From NCBI GenBank assembly GCA_947167045.1, contig CAMVGO010000019.1, positions 1 through 41,164 of the forward strand: DNA of 41,164 nt. The letters run 5' to 3'. The stretch comes from an uncultured Clostridia bacterium (GTDB lineage Bacteria > Bacillota > Clostridia > Saccharofermentanales > Saccharofermentanaceae). Position numbers and translations under genes: made by a program. Of this stretch, positions 32,555-41,164 are shown one piece after another (positions within the stretch are counted from its first letter, which is position 1; each line of letters opens with the position of its first letter). The notes under the pieces are model-generated. The model was not told where the DNA came from. It saw only the letters and a program-made list of their open reading frames with translations, and searched no databases.

Positions 32555-34636
32555 TCAGTTGTCCCCTCCAACACCGTCAGCAGGACCTTCCGAGCCGTCA
32601 TTGCCGCCGGTCAGACCGGCATGAGGCTCTTCAGGATCTACAGTCATTATCTCCTCTTCCGCTTTTCTCTTCTGCTTCAGCGCGATGCCTGCCGCAACTA
32701 CGGCTATTATCAGTACTACTGCAATTATAGCAACAATAATGAAACCCATCGCAACTTTTCTCACAGCCTCGAAAGCAGCTTCCGATTCTGCAGGATCCCT
32801 GTGAACTTCAGTCTCGCTGACGGCAGTGGTGATCTCAGTCGTCTGTACGGCACTCTCCGCTGTCTCGGCTGCAGCTGTCGTCTCGGCTGCCGGAGTGACC
32901 GGCGCAGGAGTTATCGTAACACCCGTATAATCCGACAGGGCAATTCCGTTTTTCCCCAAAGGCACTTCATGGTCGAGACCTATGAACCTGCCGTCTCCGG
33001 TCTGCCAGAGAACGTCTTTTACGAAAGCGTATTTCTCGTCATCCCATGTCTTGAAATCATCTTTGACGAGTCCGCCGGTATCGCCTGAATTGGCGTTATA
33101 GCACCAGAAAGTATGGTGCAGGTGCTCCGTTGCTATCAGCTGCCTGAAGTATTCCATCCACTTCAGGTTGTCGCCTTCCATAAAGCCGCCCCACTCGCCG
33201 ACAAAGATCGGCGCGATGTTTTCCTTCTGGATGTAGAGCCAGTAGTCGTACCAGGCATCCTTCATGAGCGAGTCGTATGTGAAACCGCCCTGGAACCACG
33301 GCTGTTCGAAGACTCTCGGACCGTAGTCGTGGGGAGAATAGACGATCTGCTTATTCCTTTCGGGAGATCCGAAATCTATCGGAAACTTTCTGACCGCCAT
33401 AAGGTTGGCGCCCCACCAGGTATTGTAGTAATCAGCATCGTCATTCCGGGATACGAAATTGTTCGCCTCAAGATTCTTCGGATATATCTGTATTCCCTCG
33501 ATGATGATGAGGGCGTGCGGATTCGCATCGAGAACGGCATTTCCGGCGCGCTCGGCGACTTTCTTCCAGTTATTGGGATCGTTCGAATCGTTCCAGATGG
33601 CGTGCGGATCCTCGGAAGCCTTGCCGTGAGGCTCGTTCTTTAAGTCGTAGCCAATTATGGTGTCGTTGCTGCTGTACCTTCCGGCGATCCAGGAAAGCGA
33701 TTCGACAAAATCATCGACGGTGATGTCATCCCTGTACCACACAGGGTGATTATGTCCCGACGCATCGGTCTTTGCGGTGTGAATATCAATGATGACCTTC
33801 ATTCCGTTCTGCTCACAGAGGGACAGGACGTAATCGAAGATCTCGAGTGAATTCATGGAATTGAGCTTTTCGTTGTAGGCGTTATTGTAATTGGCCCTCG
33901 GATACTCGCCGCGCTTCCACTGCAGAAGGAGTTCCGCACTCATCGGTACGCGGAGAACGTTGAATCCGTGGTCTGCGATCGAAACCAGCGAATCTTCGAG
34001 ATTGCAGTTCCATACACCGTCAAACAGATTGGTGCCCGTATTGTAGCCAAACCAGTTGCAGCCGGTAAGCCAAACTTCCTTACCGCTCATGTCGACTATG
34101 TGGGAATCGACCGTGGTAAGCCAGTCATCTCCTTCCACACCCTTAACCGTCTGTGCGGGAACAGGAGTTGCCGAAGCTTTTGTCGTCTCGGTCGTTGTAT
34201 TTGTCTGATTATTCGAACCCGTGGTCTCAGCTGCGGTCTCATTGACCTTCCCCGCAGTGCCGTCGCCTGACACTGAAACGAGTTTTGCGGAATTGACATC
34301 CGAGCCCGTGACCTGTATGCCTACCCTGCTGTCAAATCCCCAATTGTTGGGACCTGAAGCCGAACAGACGGCCGTTACCTGATTGCCGCTTATCTTATAG
34401 GAATCAAAGCCCCAGCCCGTCGCCGAATCGATCTTTCCGGAAAATTCAGCGACAACGGTGATATTCTGATAACCCGAACAGCCCGACAGCTGTATCTCAA
34501 GCTGTCCGCCGCTGCCCCAGCAGTTCGGTGTGGCAGTACCCGCAGGAGCCGCAAGTGATATCATCGGCAGGACCGTCACGATAAATACGGATGTAATAAA
34601 CAGCAGAAGCAACTTCTGCCCTGTCTTACTTCGCAT
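32555..34636 (-). CDS. Membrane-anchored GH5 glycanase (endoglucanase-type)
   Basis: A 693-residue secreted enzyme held by a C-terminal membrane helix. Signal peptide (6-30); N-terminal beta domain (about 36-125, with two WGFDS motifs), possibly carbohydrate binding; Thr-rich linker; GH5 domain (about 170-560). The acid/base is Glu335 in DLKNEPHG and the nucleophile is Glu481 in FVGEWGG; HDYGP and FWCYN also fit family 5 cellulases. After a Thr/Ala linker, a helix (about 635-657, MGFIIVAIIAVVLIIAVVAA) is followed by a short acidic inner tail. ATG 34636 is preferred to the TTG at 34651, as GGAGG lies 5 nt upstream. It should cut beta-glucan at the cell surface; the exact substrate is not readable. 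Confidence 0.87.
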   Translation of the reverse strand: MRSKTGQKLLLLFITSVFIVTVLPMISLAAPAGTATPNCWGSGGQLEIQLSGCSGYQNITVVAEFSGKIDSATGWGFDSYKISGNQVTAVCSASGPNNWGFDSRVGIQVTGSDVNSAKLVSVSGDGTAGKVNETAAETTGSNNQTNTTTETTKASATPVPAQTVKGVEGDDWLTTVDSHIVDMSGKEVWLTGCNWFGYNTGTNLFDGVWNCNLEDSLVSIADHGFNVLRVPMSAELLLQWKRGEYPRANYNNAYNEKLNSMNSLEIFDYVLSLCEQNGMKVIIDIHTAKTDASGHNHPVWYRDDITVDDFVESLSWIAGRYSSNDTIIGYDLKNEPHGKASEDPHAIWNDSNDPNNWKKVAERAGNAVLDANPHALIIIEGIQIYPKNLEANNFVSRNDDADYYNTWWGANLMAVRKFPIDFGSPERNKQIVYSPHDYGPRVFEQPWFQGGFTYDSLMKDAWYDYWLYIQKENIAPIFVGEWGGFMEGDNLKWMEYFRQLIATEHLHHTFWCYNANSGDTGGLVKDDFKTWDDEKYAFVKDVLWQTGDGRFIGLDHEVPLGKNGIALSDYTGVTITPAPVTPAAETTAAAETAESAVQTTEITTAVSETEVHRDPAESEAAFEAVRKVAMGFIIVAIIAVVLIIAVVAAGIALKQKRKAEEEIMTVDPEEPHAGLTGGNDGSEGPADGVGGDN

Positions 34637-34647
34637 GTGCGCCTCCG

Positions 34648-35133
34648 TCAAAGACCCAGCTCTGCTTTACGGCCGGAAGGCTGATATTTCTCGTAAGGGA
34701 TGCCTGCTGCATCGAGCATCTTGCGTGCTGCTATGGTGGTGTCCGAATCGTGATATTTGTCGTCGTAATAAACAACCTTGCCGACACGCTTCTGTATCAG
34801 CGCCTTGGTGCATTCATTGCAGGGGAAGAGCGTGACATAAACGGTGGAACCTTCAAGGTTGCCTGTCTTGGAATTGAGTATCGCATTGAGCTCGGCATGA
34901 GCAACGAAAGCATACTTCGTGTCCAGCACTCCGCCCTCTCTGGCCCAGGGGAAATCCTCATCGTCACAGCCTAAGGGCAGGCCGTTATATCCGACGGAAA
35001 TGATGTATTTATCCTTATCAACGATGCATGCGCCTACCTGGGTGCTCGGATCCTTGCTTCTCATGGCCGCAAGCTTTGCAACGCCCATGAAGTATTCGTC
35101 CCAGCTGATGTAGTCCGTTCTCTTATCGCTCAT
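34648..35133 (-). CDS. dCMP deaminase family protein
   Basis: A 161-residue cytoplasmic zinc enzyme that turns dCMP into dUMP for dTMP synthesis (ComEB-like). The zinc and catalytic motifs are HAELNAIL (His79, Glu81) and PCNECTKAL (Cys105, Cys108). DPSTQVGACIVD and GYNGLP are typical of the family. The start is ATG 35133 with GGAGG 5 nt upstream; the ATG at 35145 overlaps that ribosome site. Its stop lies 11 nt before the GH5 start, so a nucleotide-metabolism gene leads the operon of a surface glycanase, probably by chance of gene order. Confidence 0.92.
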   Translation of the reverse strand: MSDKRTDYISWDEYFMGVAKLAAMRSKDPSTQVGACIVDKDKYIISVGYNGLPLGCDDEDFPWAREGGVLDTKYAFVAHAELNAILNSKTGNLEGSTVYVTLFPCNECTKALIQKRVGKVVYYDDKYHDSDTTIAARKMLDAAGIPYEKYQPSGRKAELGL

Positions 35134-35146
35134 ATATGCCTCCATA

Positions 35147-35195
35147 CACTTAAGTGAAACATACTAATTTTAGCCGAACAGAAGGCATGCCGCAA
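35147..35195 (-). promoter_or_regulatory. Predicted promoter and palindrome before the dCMP deaminase/GH5 operon
   Basis: On the minus strand TTGCGG (35195-35190), a 17-nt spacer and TAAAAT (35172-35167). Just after the expected start lies the perfect 10-bp palindrome CACTTAAGTG (35147-35156), operator-like in position. The 257-nt divergent gap holds no gene that I can see. Confidence 0.4.
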
Positions 35196-35390
35196 CAAAA
35201 CGGGGTGCCGTCTTCCCGTATTCCACGGTCAAGAACAGTAATTTTCACACAAATTTCCCTTTTACCGTGAGATATACAGTTTATACTCTTTTAGTGGCGG
35301 AGGCTTTCCAAAACCTCACGAATTGGCACATATTGGTATAAAGATAAGTTGTGTTAAGATTAGTAAGATATTTAAAATAAGGGGATATTT

Positions 35391-38300
35391 ATGCTCGCTA
35401 TCTTATATTTGGCACTTTGTGCCGTATTCGGTATCTGCTTTGTAGGACTGTCAGTACCGGATGTCCGCAGATTATATGTGGCCTGCAGTCCTTCTGCAAA
35501 GGCTATCAGGCACATTCCGAACACGATCTTCACGGTTCCCGCCGGCATCGTTACCGGTATGCTCTGCGTACCTTTCTTCAATTACTATGTCACTCTTGGT
35601 CTTTCATATATCGTAGACAGCGGTGAAGTATGCAAGAAGATCGGCGTTCTCATCACGTTCGCTTTCTTCCTCTGGATGATCCTCACATGCCTCATCCTCA
35701 TCAACCGCAAAAGAGTCAAGCGCGAAGACCTCAAGGCTTCCGGCGCGACAACGATAGAAGATTACGTTTCCAATGTCCCCGACTCACTGTTCTACGGACT
35801 CGTTATCCTCGCTCTTACCATCACTGCCACATTCCTGATGTTCTATACATACAGGATCAGCGGCAACCAGCTCATGAACGGTCTGTCGACATTCTCCGAT
35901 CTCTCGCCCCATACGGCGATGGTCGCCTCTTTCGGCAAGGGCTTTAACTTCCCCACACAGTACATGCACTTCTCCGGCGACGGGATCAAGTATCATTTCC
36001 TTTTCTATTTCCTCGCCGGCACGCTCCAATATCTGGGACTCCCCATCGATTATGCACTCAACCTGCCTTCGATAATGTCCATGGTATGCGCGCTCGTACT
36101 CCTGGGACTCCTCGCAGTCCTCATCAGTTCAAGGCGCGCGGCTTTCCTGGTGGCACCGGTACTCGTATTCTTCAGAAGTTCTCTCAACGTATTCTTCCAC
36201 ATCAAGGAACTTACTGATGCGGGCAATACCTTTTCGGGCGCCATTACAGAGATAATGGCTTCAACGAGCTGGTATCAGGTAACTGATTACGACAACTGGG
36301 GCATCTGGGCCATCAACGTCTACCCCAACCAGCGTCATCTGATGCTCGGCGTAGCGGTAATACTCATTATGGTTATCCTCTTCCTGCCGTTCATCAGGAG
36401 ACTCTGCATTTCCGTTTCCAGAGCCGAGGGTGCAGATAAGATCAAGGCGATCGCGTTCTCGAGGAACGCCTGGATCACAAGATCACACGATCCCCTTTAT
36501 CCCGTATCGATAACTCTTCTGGCATGCGTACTCGTTATAGTCATGCCTTACTTCCACGGTTCATGCCTTATCGCGCTCCTTCTGGTGCTCTTCGGTATGG
36601 CGGTATTCTCCGAGAGCAGGCTCTTGTATCTGGCTGTTGCTGTATGCGCAGTAGCATCCTCATACATCCAGACGCTTGTGTTCTCTGGCGGTTACCAGAA
36701 TGTTGTATCCTTCGAGTTCCTCCCCGGCTTTATCCTTGATAAACCCACGTTCCTCACACTGATGCAATATCTTGTCATCGTTACGGGAGGTACGCTCATC
36801 CTCTCGGCTGTATTTGCCATTGTCGTACTCATCCTGGATATAATCCACAAGAAGCCGGTACACCGTTTCCTGCTGTTTATCTGCTTCCTTAACCCCATGA
36901 TCTTTGCATTCCTCTTTAAAGTATCTCTCGAGATGCTCGCAAATCATAAGTTCATCCAGGTCACGCTCATTCTTCTCGATGCACTTGTCGCAGCACTGAT
37001 CGCAAACATGCTCTTTATTCCCTTCAAGCGCAGAAAAGCCGGAAACGCATCTGCAGAACCTGAAACAGAGAGCATCGTCAGCGACATTATCGACGCGGAT
37101 TCAAGTGACGGCGAAGTCGCATTGGCTGCAGCTTCCGCGAACAAGGGTATAAGGACACCCACGCTTCCTTCAGAAAGCGCTTTCGGTGAGCCCATTACAG
37201 ATGACGAAGAACCTGCCGAAAAGCCTGATTTCGATGCTGCTGACTCACACACAGGCATCGATGCCGATCTGGCCGTCATAAAGGACAAGCTGTCCGACGA
37301 GCCTTCCGACATTTCGAAAAAGAATACTGAAGCTGAGGAAGAGACCTCTGAGATCCCTGAAGAGATCGTCGAGGAAGCTCTCCCCGAAGAACTTCTTTTC
37401 GGTGATGACAGCAGCAACAAGGAGCCTGAAGATCCCGAAGCTGAAGCAGGTATCGCTGCCATGGCGGCACTCTTCGGCGAGAATGTCTCACTCGAAGAGA
37501 CAGGATCAGAAGATGAAGACAAACCCGCAGATACTTCAGAAGAAACTTCGGCTGAAGAAAAAGAAACATCCGGAGATACGGCAGCATCTGACGAAGAGGC
37601 TTCCGCTGACTCTGAAGAAGATAAGACTGCGGAAGAAGCTGAGGCCGGAGTTGCAGCCATCGCGGCGCTCTTCGGCGAAGAGGTCAAACCTTCCGAACTT
37701 CCTGTTGAAGAGAAACCGGCTGAAACACCCGTTATTCCTGCAGATACCGCATCTGCGGCAACTGCGGATGACGATGAGACCGACGATTCGGACGATGGCA
37801 TAATGGCTTCCACACCCGAGCCTGCACATCTGTCCATGCGTCCCGGCAATGAGGCTCTGGGACTCACATTCGGCGAAGAAGCTGATGACGCGGCTGATGC
37901 CAATGTTGCCATCGAGTCTGCCGAAGAAGGTGCAGCCGTTGTTACAGAGCTCCCTGCCGAAGACAATAAGGACGAAGAGATAAGACCGGAGGCCACTAAG
38001 CACGAACCCGTACAGAATAAGAAAGCTTCAGGTCTTGCGCTCCCCGCATGGATCGCTCTGGAGCTCGCAGGAGTAATACTGGCTCTCGCGCTCATGGTTC
38101 CCCTTACAGCCACGGGTGTAAGCGAATGGGCTACTTACATTAATCTGAACAGAACACCTCTTACAGTCGACATGAACTCGCCTGTAACCAAATGGATCTC
38201 CGAAAACACTGATCCTGATGATGCTTTCCTTACCCCCATGTGGTCAATGAACCGTTTCCTGCTCGCAGGACGCCCGATGTACTACGGCTGGCCTTATTAC

Positions 38301-38555
38301 GCTTGGTCCGCAGGTCATGACACATATACGAGAGACACCATCTATCTGTGGCTCATATCGGGTTGCGGAGATAACATTGATGAATTCACGAGATACTGCA
38401 AGGAGCGTCATATCAGATATCTGATCGCCGATCCCGAGTTCTACGACGCCGATTTCGGCAACGGCATCACGTTCAACAGGCAGTTCTTTGAAGAGAACCT
38501 TACGCAGGACGCATACTTCGCAGAGGAGAATACAACGATCTACAGGATCTATTAA
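35391..38555 (+). CDS. Large GT-C-like membrane protein with an acidic repeat-bearing insert
   Basis: A 1054-residue polytopic protein. About a dozen membrane helices fill residues 1-550, with loops reminiscent of lipid-linked mannosyl/arabinosyl transferases (STFSDLSPHTAMVASFGKG, HFSGDGIKYHFLFYF). A hydrophilic, very acidic stretch of about 320 residues follows (552-876), then one more helix (WIALELAGVILALALMVPL) and an outer C-terminal domain (LNRTPLTVDMNSPVTKWIS to the end) typical of GT-C enzymes. Within the insert AGIAAMAALFGENV and AGVAAIAALFGEEV repeat about 69 residues apart. If a single helix follows, the insert is cytoplasmic. AAGGGG lies 6 nt before the ATG. The sugar donor and target are unknown. 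Confidence 0.72.
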   Translation: MLAILYLALCAVFGICFVGLSVPDVRRLYVACSPSAKAIRHIPNTIFTVPAGIVTGMLCVPFFNYYVTLGLSYIVDSGEVCKKIGVLITFAFFLWMILTCLILINRKRVKREDLKASGATTIEDYVSNVPDSLFYGLVILALTITATFLMFYTYRISGNQLMNGLSTFSDLSPHTAMVASFGKGFNFPTQYMHFSGDGIKYHFLFYFLAGTLQYLGLPIDYALNLPSIMSMVCALVLLGLLAVLISSRRAAFLVAPVLVFFRSSLNVFFHIKELTDAGNTFSGAITEIMASTSWYQVTDYDNWGIWAINVYPNQRHLMLGVAVILIMVILFLPFIRRLCISVSRAEGADKIKAIAFSRNAWITRSHDPLYPVSITLLACVLVIVMPYFHGSCLIALLLVLFGMAVFSESRLLYLAVAVCAVASSYIQTLVFSGGYQNVVSFEFLPGFILDKPTFLTLMQYLVIVTGGTLILSAVFAIVVLILDIIHKKPVHRFLLFICFLNPMIFAFLFKVSLEMLANHKFIQVTLILLDALVAALIANMLFIPFKRRKAGNASAEPETESIVSDIIDADSSDGEVALAAASANKGIRTPTLPSESAFGEPITDDEEPAEKPDFDAADSHTGIDADLAVIKDKLSDEPSDISKKNTEAEEETSEIPEEIVEEALPEELLFGDDSSNKEPEDPEAEAGIAAMAALFGENVSLEETGSEDEDKPADTSEETSAEEKETSGDTAASDEEASADSEEDKTAEEAEAGVAAIAALFGEEVKPSELPVEEKPAETPVIPADTASAATADDDETDDSDDGIMASTPEPAHLSMRPGNEALGLTFGEEADDAADANVAIESAEEGAAVVTELPAEDNKDEEIRPEATKHEPVQNKKASGLALPAWIALELAGVILALALMVPLTATGVSEWATYINLNRTPLTVDMNSPVTKWISENTDPDDAFLTPMWSMNRFLLAGRPMYYGWPYYAWSAGHDTYTRDTIYLWLISGCGDNIDEFTRYCKERHIRYLIADPEFYDADFGNGITFNRQFFEENLTQDAYFAEENTTIYRIY

Positions 38556-40474
38556 GAAGGATCCTGATTGTTCTTGTGATAATCGTTCTTGATCCCGTAC
38601 ATCAGCTTGTCAGCCTCATCGACATAGTCGATAACTGACTTGTCTGATCTCGGATCGGTGAGCACATAGCCGATACTTACGGAAAACCTGACCGGATTGA
38701 TACCCAGGCTGTTCTCTTTTTCGATATGGGCGTTAATGCTGCGCCTTATATTCTCGGCATATTTCCTGTCCGCATTTGCGGCGATTATTATGAACTCGTC
38801 ACCACCGTAACGGATGCCGATGGCATTGTCATTGCCGATGCTTTCCTTGATCCCCTCGGCTACCGTGATGATCGCCTTATCGCCGAAAATGTGTCCGTAG
38901 CGGTCATTTATCAGCTTGAGATCATTGATATCTGCGAACATTACCATGGCGGACTTATGGTGTTTCCTGCTCTCCTCAACAAGCGGAACGGCATAACTTA
39001 CGAAACAGAATCTGTTATAAAGACCCGTCATCGGATCCTTGTCGTAGAGGAATCTCAGTTCTTTATTGACCATCTCAAGACGCAGGTTGATCCTGAACTG
39101 CATCAGCGTCTGCTCCATCTTTTCGAGATACTCGTAAACGCGGAAATCCTCCTGGATTATGTATGTTCCGTCAACGAAAACGACATAGCCGTAGTTATAA
39201 CGCTCATTCTGCAGCGGATAGAAGAAATATATATGCTGCTCGCCCTCTTTCTTGATAAAGCCCGGCATTCTCAGGTGCTTGTCGATCATCTCATCGGCTT
39301 CCCTGCCGTCCTTGATCGCCACTGTGGTGTCGAAATCCGCCTCATAGCATTCGGACAATGCCTCACTGTCTTCAGATGCGGCATCCTCAAAATAGTACTT
39401 GTTGAGCATAAGGAAGAAATTGCCGCGGAAGTAATCATTATTTGAAAGATAATACTTCCTTAAGTTAACCTTCATGTCATCGTAGTCTGAAGACTCAAGG
39501 ATCGCATTCCTCTCCCCACGCATGAAGCGGTTGAAGTAGCTTGCCTGTTTGTTTTTGGAATGCACGCCTTTGCAGTATTCACGACGTTTGATATTAAAGC
39601 AGCTGTCTGCTTCGGAGTTGCACCCGCAGCTCTCGCCCAAGACGAGCTTGGAAGCCACTGACACATTGAGGTTACCGTCATCGCCGTTGATGATCCTGTA
39701 AAGAAGCTCGCAGCTCTCATAACCGATCGTCTCATAATCCTGGTCGACCGTGGTAAGCGCGGGATAGGATATTCCCGATTCATCTATGTGATCGAAACCG
39801 GTTACGATAATGTCATCCGGCGGATTGTATCCTCTTTCGAGGAATCTGCTTATGACTGCCAGGGCCATTATGTCATTTGCACAGACTATGGCATCAGGGA
39901 ATTTTGCTCCCGAATCGATCAGGTTATCCGTATATTCTATTGGCTTTTCATTGGTCCAGTCACCGTAGATGATGTTACCATCATTCAGCTCAAGACCGTG
40001 ACGCGCCATTACTTCACGGACCACACGTGCTCTGTCTGTAGTATCCACATGATCCTTCGCACCGCCGATATAGACAATGTCCTTTACACCGTGTTCCGTG
40101 ATCAGGTGTTCGACGAGCTGGGCCATTCCCTTTTCGTTGTTGTTGCCGACAAACGGAATGCCTTCAAACTTCATTCCGATGCTGACTACGGGAACGTTTT
40201 TCTCCTTGGCCTCCATGCAGAGCTTTTCAGCCGTGGATATATTATTCAGCAGATTGGAAAAGACGATAAGTCCGTCATATTCTTCCAGCTTCGCAAGATT
40301 ATAGATGTTGAGCTGTCCTTCATTTGTGTCAGGCCGCCTGTTGTTTGCTGCAAAACTGATATAAAAATGTATGTCCAGATCTTCAGCCGCGGCATACCTT
40401 TTGATGCCCTCAATGGCCTTGAGAGTTATGCTGCCGTTATAACCGTTCGAGTAAATTGCGATCCTGTGTTTCAT
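38552..40474 (-). CDS. LacI-type sensor domain fused to a GGDEF diguanylate cyclase
   Basis: A 640-residue soluble protein without signal peptide or membrane helix. Residues 1-285 form a LacI/PBP1-like sugar-binding fold (HRIAIYSNGYNGS, CANDIMALAVISRFLERGYN, PPDDIIVTGFD, LTTVDQD) but lack the DNA-binding headpiece. A Cys-rich segment follows (CGCNSEADSCFNIKRREYC), then a linker sensor region and coiled coil, and a GGDEF domain (about 475-640). The cyclase motifs are FADINDLKLINDRYGHIFGD and YGGDEF (557-561), so c-di-GMP synthesis is expected. No RxxD inhibitory site precedes GGDEF. Sugar binding in the cytoplasm may control c-di-GMP levels. Its TAA overlaps that of the convergent gene. Confidence 0.88.
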   Translation of the reverse strand: MKHRIAIYSNGYNGSITLKAIEGIKRYAAAEDLDIHFYISFAANNRRPDTNEGQLNIYNLAKLEEYDGLIVFSNLLNNISTAEKLCMEAKEKNVPVVSIGMKFEGIPFVGNNNEKGMAQLVEHLITEHGVKDIVYIGGAKDHVDTTDRARVVREVMARHGLELNDGNIIYGDWTNEKPIEYTDNLIDSGAKFPDAIVCANDIMALAVISRFLERGYNPPDDIIVTGFDHIDESGISYPALTTVDQDYETIGYESCELLYRIINGDDGNLNVSVASKLVLGESCGCNSEADSCFNIKRREYCKGVHSKNKQASYFNRFMRGERNAILESSDYDDMKVNLRKYYLSNNDYFRGNFFLMLNKYYFEDAASEDSEALSECYEADFDTTVAIKDGREADEMIDKHLRMPGFIKKEGEQHIYFFYPLQNERYNYGYVVFVDGTYIIQEDFRVYEYLEKMEQTLMQFRINLRLEMVNKELRFLYDKDPMTGLYNRFCFVSYAVPLVEESRKHHKSAMVMFADINDLKLINDRYGHIFGDKAIITVAEGIKESIGNDNAIGIRYGGDEFIIIAANADRKYAENIRRSINAHIEKENSLGINPVRFSVSIGYVLTDPRSDKSVIDYVDEADKLMYGIKNDYHKNNQDPS

Positions 40475-40518
40475 ATGGAAATAAGCAAAAGCGGGGCCTC
40501 ATATTCTGTCCAAGCGGT

Positions 40519-40527
40519 ATTATATCA
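40519..40527 (-). promoter_or_regulatory. Extended -10 promoter of the GGDEF gene
   Basis: On the minus strand TGATATAAT, a consensus extended -10, about 45 nt before the ATG at 40474. The -35 is poor. The ribosome site before the ATG is also weak, so expression may be low. Confidence 0.5.
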
Positions 40528-40580
40528 CTCGATAAATCAAAATTCTTTAATCACAACGAAATCTTTACTGTTAATGAAAA

Positions 40581-40606
40581 CAGGGTGCCTCATCTGAGAC
40601 ACCCTG
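40581..40606 (-). terminator. Terminator of the hydrogenase gene
   Basis: On the minus strand CAGGGUGUCUCA pairs with UGAGGCACCCUG (12 bp, one G-U pair, 2-nt closing loop so the inner pairs probably open), followed directly by UUUUC. It lies 25 nt after the hydrogenase stop. Confidence 0.85.
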
Positions 40607-40630
40607 TCTGATTACTGTTCCGATAAGAAA

Positions 40631-41164
40631 TTACTTCTTCTCTACGTCGTTGAAGCCTTCTCTTGCAGCATATGTTGTGTGCAGGAGCTCGTGAGCCTTG
40701 TGTGAGTTAGGCTCGCCCAGATACTTCTCGTAAAGCTCAATGATCTGAGGATTCTTGTGTGACTGACGGAGTGTCTGTCTCTCATCCTCGGAATAGAGTG
40801 CCTGAGCTCTCTTCTCCTTGTATGTGTCGAGGATATCGTCACCTTCATTAGGCATGAAGCAAGGACGAACATAAGGCTGACCACCGCCGTTGATACAACC
40901 ACCGGGGCATCCCATGATCTCGATGAACTGATACTTTGACTTGCCCTCGCGGATCTCGTCGAGAAGAACCTTAGCGCTCTTCATGCCGGAAGCGATTGCA
41001 ACGTTAACTGTTGTACCGTTGATGTCGAGAGAAGCCTCACGGATACCTGCATCGTGACCACGAACTGCTGTGAATTCAACAGGCTCGGACTCCTTGCCTG
41101 TGAGCTTGAAGTAAACAGTTCTGAGAGCTGCTTCCATAACGCCGCCTGTTACACCGAAGATAAC
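40631..41164 (-). CDS. [FeFe]-hydrogenase catalytic subunit, C-terminal part (runs off the window)
   Basis: The last 177 residues of an iron-only hydrogenase; the frame is open through the window edge, so the gene is partial. The edge begins VIFGVTGGVMEAALRTVY, the conserved stretch before the last H-cluster motif, which follows as EIMGCPGGCINGGGQP with two cluster Cys. The C-terminal small-subunit-like domain reads TLRQSHKNPQIIELYEKYLG and KAHELLHTTY, typical of NAD(P)-linked or electron-bifurcating HydA/HndD types. The enzyme makes H2 from reduced ferredoxin and NADH, showing fermentative anaerobic metabolism. The internal ATG at 41137 is not a start. Confidence 0.93.
   Translation of the reverse strand, partial: VIFGVTGGVMEAALRTVYFKLTGKESEPVEFTAVRGHDAGIREASLDINGTTVNVAIASGMKSAKVLLDEIREGKSKYQFIEIMGCPGGCINGGGQPYVRPCFMPNEGDDILDTYKEKRAQALYSEDERQTLRQSHKNPQIIELYEKYLGEPNSHKAHELLHTTYAAREGFNDVEKK

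Noticed and set aside
36944..38113. A 389-codon Ser-rich open frame on the minus strand
   Set aside because: It is the reverse complement of the acidic Glu/Ala/Ser insert of the GT-C-like protein; repetitive codon use keeps the opposite frame open. No ribosome site.
40631..41137. Taking the ATG at 41137 as the hydrogenase start
   Set aside because: The frame continues to the window edge with conserved hydrogenase residues (VIFGVTGGV), so the gene is simply cut off.

Overview
The window looks like the chromosome of an anaerobic Gram-positive bacterium of the class Clostridia, probably a gut or rumen fibre degrader. Pointers are the strong GGAGG ribosome sites, the C-terminal half of an [FeFe]-hydrogenase at the right edge, a surface-anchored GH5 cellulase, an LCP wall-polymer ligase and teichoic-acid-type enzymes. 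No rRNA, tRNA, IS element or CRISPR array was seen. No gap between genes exceeds 300 bases.

Left part (1-5.9 kb): a small double-glycine-leader peptide gene with a repeated heptapeptide, an unknown protein and a DUF1963 protein (all minus strand), then a family-6 uracil-DNA-glycosylase-type enzyme, a polytopic membrane protein and a lone pilT with a premature TAA at codon 12.

Centre (6.0-23.1 kb, plus strand): an envelope-polymer locus and the most unusual part of the window. Two membrane-anchored CDP-glycerol-phosphotransferase-like proteins are each followed by giant proteins that join a YidC/Oxa1 insertase core to a further membrane region and an extracytoplasmic sulfatase/LTA-synthase-like domain. 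There are four such fusions in a row. Their insertase-coding parts are almost identical at DNA level (a 320-nt block looks invariant in all four; a 749-nt block is shared by the last two), while the enzyme domains have diverged. The two units carry similar predicted promoters. An unknown membrane protein and an LCP ligase follow, which suggests synthesis, modification and wall attachment of a phosphate-containing polymer.

Right-centre (23.1-35.1 kb, minus strand): a CBS-domain protein, an SGNH/sialate-O-acetylesterase-like protein lacking its catalytic Ser and His, an SCP2-like protein, a short-chain dehydrogenase, and a radical SAM/SPASM enzyme translationally coupled to a lipoprotein with six VYGPP motifs (a RiPP-like rSAM/lipoprotein pair). 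Upstream lie a 1141-residue membrane-spanning protein with a long Ala/Glu coiled coil, a bitopic protein, a membrane-anchored GH5 glycanase and a dCMP deaminase.

Right end: a 1054-residue GT-C-like membrane protein with an acidic repeat-bearing insert, a LacI-sensor/GGDEF protein without HTH, and the partial hydrogenase. All coordinates, motif positions and repeat identities were read by eye. Family assignments come from motif recognition, not from searches.
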